From Candidatus Auribacterota bacterium (lineage in GTDB: Bacteria > Auribacterota > JAFGBW01), in contig JAFGBW010000207.1 of assembly GCA_016932965.1 (NCBI GenBank), forward strand, positions 1 through 10,165: a stretch of 10,165 nucleotides of DNA. The letters are read 5' to 3'. Below the pieces are notes generated by a model. It was not told where the DNA came from. It saw only the letters and a list, made by a program, of their open reading frames with translations, and made no database searches. The translations under genes were made by a program, and so were the position numbers. Within the stretch, counting starts at the first letter, position 1; each line of letters starts with the position of its first letter. Shown here piece after piece: positions 7,767 through 10,165 of this stretch.

Positions 7767-7794
7767 TAGACCACTTTCAAAGACCGGTGGTCTA
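7767..7794 (-). terminator. Hairpin at the 3' end of macB, possible terminator
   Basis: TAGACCAC (7767-7774) and GTGGTCTA (7787-7794) form a perfect 8-bp stem with a 12-nt loop, 7 nt beyond the macB stop codon. Its position suits a 3'-end structure for macB. No T-run follows on either strand, so it is not a canonical intrinsic terminator. It may instead stabilise the 3' end of the mRNA. Confidence 0.4.
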
Positions 7795-7801
7795 CCAGAT
7801 A

Positions 7802-9766
7802 TTATTCATACCGCAGTGCCTCTACCGGGTTCATGCGGGAGGCCTGTCTGGCAGGCCAGACCCCGAAGACCACTCCGATGAGGATGGAAAAGGAGGTGGA
7901 AACCAGAACCGATTGCAAAGACACTTTTGTGGCCCATCCGGCAATCAGTGACAAGGATTTCGCGATTCCCCACCCAAATGCGATTCCGATGCATCCTCCC
8001 AAAACCGTCATCATCACCGCCTCAATCAGGAATTGAATGAGGAGGTCCCCGCTTCCCGCCCCAATGGCTTTTCTAAGGCCTATTTCCTTTGTCCGTTCCG
8101 TGACGGAAACCAGCATGATATTCATGATCCCGATTCCGCCGACCAGAAGGGAAATAGCCGCGATGAAACCCAGAAGAAGGGTCATGGTGGTCGTCGTGCT
8201 CTCCAGGGTCTCCTGGATTTCAGCCATGTTCCGGATCTCAAAATTATCTTCGGCATCCTTGGCCAGATGAGCCCTTTTCCGGATGACATCACGCATGGCC
8301 TTTTGGGCTTCCTCCATCAGATTGGAGTCCTTTATTTCCACGTCAATGGAATCAACATATTCCTTGCCAAGGAGCCTGTACATGGCCGTGGTAATGGGGA
8401 TCACCACCACATCATCCTGATCGCGCCAGCCCCCGGACCCTTTTTCCGGCAGAATACCTATGACTTTAAAATTGATCCGGTTGATCTTGACATCCCTTCC
8501 CAACGGGTTTTCGTTTTCAAACAAATTATTAACAACGGTCGCACCCAGGACCACGACCTTGGCGCGGCTTCGGACCTCCTCGTCGGTAAAAAACCTGCCT
8601 ATTTTTGGCACCGAGGCCCTCATGGCGGCATAAGAAGATTCATTTCCCTGGACGGTTGTGTTCCAGTTTTTATTTTTATACACCATCTGACCGCGTCCAC
8701 GGACACTGCAGGAAGTCCGTTTCACCTGGGGAAGCTTCAAAAGCGCTTCTGAATCCTGGAGGGTAAAACGGGTAACCGCCCCCGCCTCCATCGCCACACC
8801 ATGAAGACGGCGCGATCCGGGAGAAACAGACAAAAGGTTCGAACCCAACGAAGCCAGTCTCTGGGAAATGGATTCCTTGGCGCCTTCTCCCAAAGCCAGC
8901 ATGGCAATGACCGCTGTGACGCCGATCGTGATGCCGAGCATGGAAAGAAAGGAACGCAGTTTATGGGAAAAAATGGCGTGCAGCGCCTGGCGGCAATGAT
9001 CAAAAAAATGCGCACCCATGCCCGAAGATCGGATCTCCTTCATCAAGGAGCCTACCGATACGGCATTTTCTGCAGTCGGGGAATTGGATGGCCCGTGTTT
9101 GACCGTCTCATCAGAGAGAATTTTTCCATCCCGCATGGTGATGATCCGCCTGGCCCGGACAGCCACCTCCTTTTCATGCGTGACCATGATGATGGTGATC
9201 CCCTGGCGGTTCAACGATTCCAATACCTTGATGATTTCCTCCTCGGTTTTGGAATCCAGATTTCCCGTCGGCTCATCCGCAAACAGAACAAGAGGGTCAT
9301 TGACCAATGCCCTGGCAATGGCCACGCGCTGCTGCTCTCCTCCGGAAAGCTCATTCGGCCGGTGCTTCATACGGGGTCCCAATCCCACTTCTTCCAGTCT
9401 CTTCAGGGCCTTTTCCTTCAACTTACGTTTTCCGGCATAAACCAAAGGCAGTTCCACGTTTTCAAGGGCCGTGACACGGGATAGAAGATGAAACTGCTGA
9501 AACACAAAACCAGCCAGCGTATTCCTCAAGACAGCCAGTTCCCTGTCCTTAAAAACGCTTACTTCTTCCCCGCCGATCGAATAAGAACCGGAATCCGGCT
9601 TGTCCAATAAGCCTAAAATGTGAAGGAGCGTGGATTTCCCGGAGCCCGAAGCTCCCATGATGGCCACAAACTCCCCCCGTCCGATCGAAAGAGAAACATC
9701 CGACAGAGCCTGAACCTGCACGGCCCCCATCTGATAAGTCTTTTTAATATGCTGAAGCTGAATCAT
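7802..9766 (-). CDS. macB: MacB-family ABC transporter ATP-binding/permease protein
   Basis: MacB is an inner-membrane ABC protein that drives a tripartite pump with a MacA-type adaptor and a TolC-type channel, using a periplasmic stalk to expel substrates. At 654 residues this matches the family (E. coli about 648). The nucleotide-binding domain has Walker A GASGSGKS (38-45), Q-loop Gln90/91, signature LSGGE (140-144), Walker B LFADE with Glu165, D-loop NLDS and switch His197. TM1 lies near 273-292, the periplasmic domain spans about 293-527, and three C-terminal helices lie near 528-551, 575-602 and 620-637. It ends NPVEALRYE, typical of the family. The start is set by the NBD N-terminus, but no Shine-Dalgarno precedes it and a 20-bp hairpin ends 17 nt upstream. 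The substrate cannot be read from sequence; macrolides are only the namesake. No macA is in the window. Confidence 0.95.
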   Translation of the reverse strand: MIQLQHIKKTYQMGAVQVQALSDVSLSIGRGEFVAIMGASGSGKSTLLHILGLLDKPDSGSYSIGGEEVSVFKDRELAVLRNTLAGFVFQQFHLLSRVTALENVELPLVYAGKRKLKEKALKRLEEVGLGPRMKHRPNELSGGEQQRVAIARALVNDPLVLFADEPTGNLDSKTEEEIIKVLESLNRQGITIIMVTHEKEVAVRARRIITMRDGKILSDETVKHGPSNSPTAENAVSVGSLMKEIRSSGMGAHFFDHCRQALHAIFSHKLRSFLSMLGITIGVTAVIAMLALGEGAKESISQRLASLGSNLLSVSPGSRRLHGVAMEAGAVTRFTLQDSEALLKLPQVKRTSCSVRGRGQMVYKNKNWNTTVQGNESSYAAMRASVPKIGRFFTDEEVRSRAKVVVLGATVVNNLFENENPLGRDVKINRINFKVIGILPEKGSGGWRDQDDVVVIPITTAMYRLLGKEYVDSIDVEIKDSNLMEEAQKAMRDVIRKRAHLAKDAEDNFEIRNMAEIQETLESTTTTMTLLLGFIAAISLLVGGIGIMNIMLVSVTERTKEIGLRKAIGAGSGDLLIQFLIEAVMMTVLGGCIGIAFGWGIAKSLSLIAGWATKVSLQSVLVSTSFSILIGVVFGVWPARQASRMNPVEALRYE

Positions 9767-9783
9767 GGCTGTAAATAATACGA

Positions 9784-9826
9784 TGAAGGGAAACTTTTCT
9801 TTTAAAAAAAGAAAAGTTTCCCTTCA
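9784..9826. repeat. Perfect 20-bp palindromic hairpin upstream of macB
   Basis: The arms at 9784-9803 and 9807-9826 are perfect reverse complements separated by AAA. The outer part of the stem is TGAAGGGAAAC paired with GTTTCCCTTCA. On the minus strand it ends 17 nt before the macB ATG, so it would fold in the macB leader. Its near-zero loop allows either RNA hairpins on both strands or a DNA cruciform. No clear terminator T-run follows on the minus strand. Confidence 0.8.
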
Positions 9827-9852
9827 AACTTCCTTTCTAAAGAAAATCCTGG

Positions 9853-9893
9853 CTGCCTTTTCATTTTCTTGAAGCAAGAAAATGAAAAGGCAG
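9853..9893. repeat. Perfect 19-bp palindromic hairpin between permease and macB
   Basis: The arms at 9853-9871 (CTGCCTTTTC...) and 9875-9893 (...GAAAAGGCAG) are perfect reverse complements with a 3-nt loop. It lies 26 nt from the hairpin at 9784-9826 and has the same architecture but a different sequence. On the plus strand it is followed by AATGTTTTTATT, a mediocre U-tract, so it could terminate rightward transcription. Confidence 0.8.
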
Positions 9894-9911
9894 AATGTTT
9901 TTATTAAAAAA

Positions 9912-9940
9912 TTTATAATTAGTCCAGCGCTGGCGAATCA
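9912..9940 (-). promoter_or_regulatory. Weak candidate macB promoter with a central palindrome
   Basis: On the minus strand, TGATTC (9940-9935), a 17-nt spacer and TATAAA (9917-9912) could be a promoter. The spacer holds the perfect 10-bp palindrome CCAGCGCTGG (9924-9933), which would suit an operator. The -35 is poor, and a 10-bp palindrome in 250 bp is not rare by chance. Confidence 0.2.
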
Positions 9941-9945
9941 CTTTT

Positions 9946-9975
9946 TCTATCCTGTTAATCCTGTCTAAAGAATTT
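9946..9975 (+). repeat. Dispersed ATCCTGT repeat, copy 2
   Basis: Units ATCCTGTTA (9949-9957) and ATCCTGTCT (9958-9966), followed by AAAGAATTT, match the copy at 3292-3321 at 27 of 30 positions in the same orientation. It lies 40 bp beyond the stop codon of the permease fragment. Confidence 0.75.
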
Positions 9976-10015
9976 ATTCTTTGCCCATCTTGTCGTAAAA
10001 TCATTCGATTGATTT

Positions 10016-10165
10016 TTAATCCCTGGATATGGCATCCAAGGGGGTGATCTTGGAGGCAACTCTCACAGGATAAATGACAGCCAGAAGACTCACTGAGATC
10101 AACTGAATGATCGTGATGAGAATATCCCATGTATTCAAAAATGGACGGAGGGTGTCCCCTCCGTA
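10016..10165 (-). CDS. FtsX/MacB-family ABC permease, C-terminal fragment (5' end outside window)
   Basis: The last 49 residues of a gene entering from the right edge are visible. They contain one hydrophobic segment (ILITIIQLISVSLLAVIYP) followed by PVRVASKITPLDAISRD and a TAA stop. This is the pattern that ends FtsX-like permeases (final TM helix, then P-x-R-x-A-x-x-x-P-x-x-A-I/L-R), and it parallels the PARQASRMNPVEALRYE end of the neighbouring MacB. It is therefore probably an ABC exporter permease of the MacB or LolC/E group. Being co-directional with macB suggests one export locus, but the 249-bp structured gap argues against tight translational coupling. Which subfamily it belongs to cannot be told from this fragment. 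Confidence 0.7.
   Translation of the reverse strand, partial: YGGDTLRPFLNTWDILITIIQLISVSLLAVIYPVRVASKITPLDAISRD

Noticed and set aside
8033-9484. Long open frames on the plus strand opposite macB (239 and 227 codons)
   Set aside because: They lie wholly antisense to a gene with every expected MacB motif and show no recognisable domain. They look like by-products of its codon use.
9784-9893. CRISPR-like array from the two neighbouring palindromes
   Set aside because: The two palindromes have different sequences, there are only two, and there is no repeated unit with spacers.
9861-10130. 89-codon minus-strand frame starting MGYSHHDHSVD
   Set aside because: It overlaps the permease fragment in another frame, runs through the hairpin at 9853-9893 and both 9-bp repeat units, and has no sensible protein character.

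Overview
This is bacterial chromosomal DNA of moderate GC with three recognisable genes, one large unfamiliar gene and one gene fragment. Intergenic gaps are long and carry several structured repeats. The organism is probably a Gram-negative (diderm) bacterium, because a MacB-type tripartite exporter ATPase/permease is present. Its MutL carries the endonuclease motif, so mismatch repair is of the widespread MutH-independent kind. The number and style of the intergenic repeats, and a very long signal-peptide-bearing protein, recall uncultured environmental lineages such as Omnitrophota or Desulfobacterota relatives. That placement is a low-confidence inference; nothing here fixes the phylum.

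Layout. Minus strand, 1-1739: mutL, nearly complete, with only the last few C-terminal residues outside the window. A 148-bp gap holds a fold-back repeat made of 9-bp CACGAAA-type units. Minus strand, 1888-2979: ychF, a universal GTPase/ATPase, with a strong ribosome binding site and a candidate promoter. A 480-bp gap follows, holding that promoter, a 210-bp segment bounded by perfect 11-bp inverted ends with a 51-codon ORF inside, and a sigma70-like promoter for the next gene. Plus strand, 3460-7641: a 1393-residue protein with a predicted signal peptide, helical flanks and a divergent Hanks-type protein kinase fold in the middle. A 160-bp convergent gap holds a known-looking dispersed repeat and a hairpin. 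Minus strand, 7802-9766: macB. A 249-bp gap contains two long perfect hairpins and a second copy of the 9-bp-period ATCCTGT repeat. Minus strand, 10016 to the window edge: the last 49 residues of another FtsX/MacB-family permease.

How the genes fit together. ychF and mutL are co-directional housekeeping genes with no evident functional link. The permease fragment and macB are co-directional, likely parts of one export locus, but the gap between them is full of secondary structure. The large kinase-like gene stands alone, with its own promoter, between leftward housekeeping genes and a convergent exporter. It is the most unusual item. It keeps most C-lobe kinase residues but appears to have Asn where the beta-3 ATP-binding Lys should be, lacks an obvious glycine loop, and seems to be targeted out of the cytoplasm.
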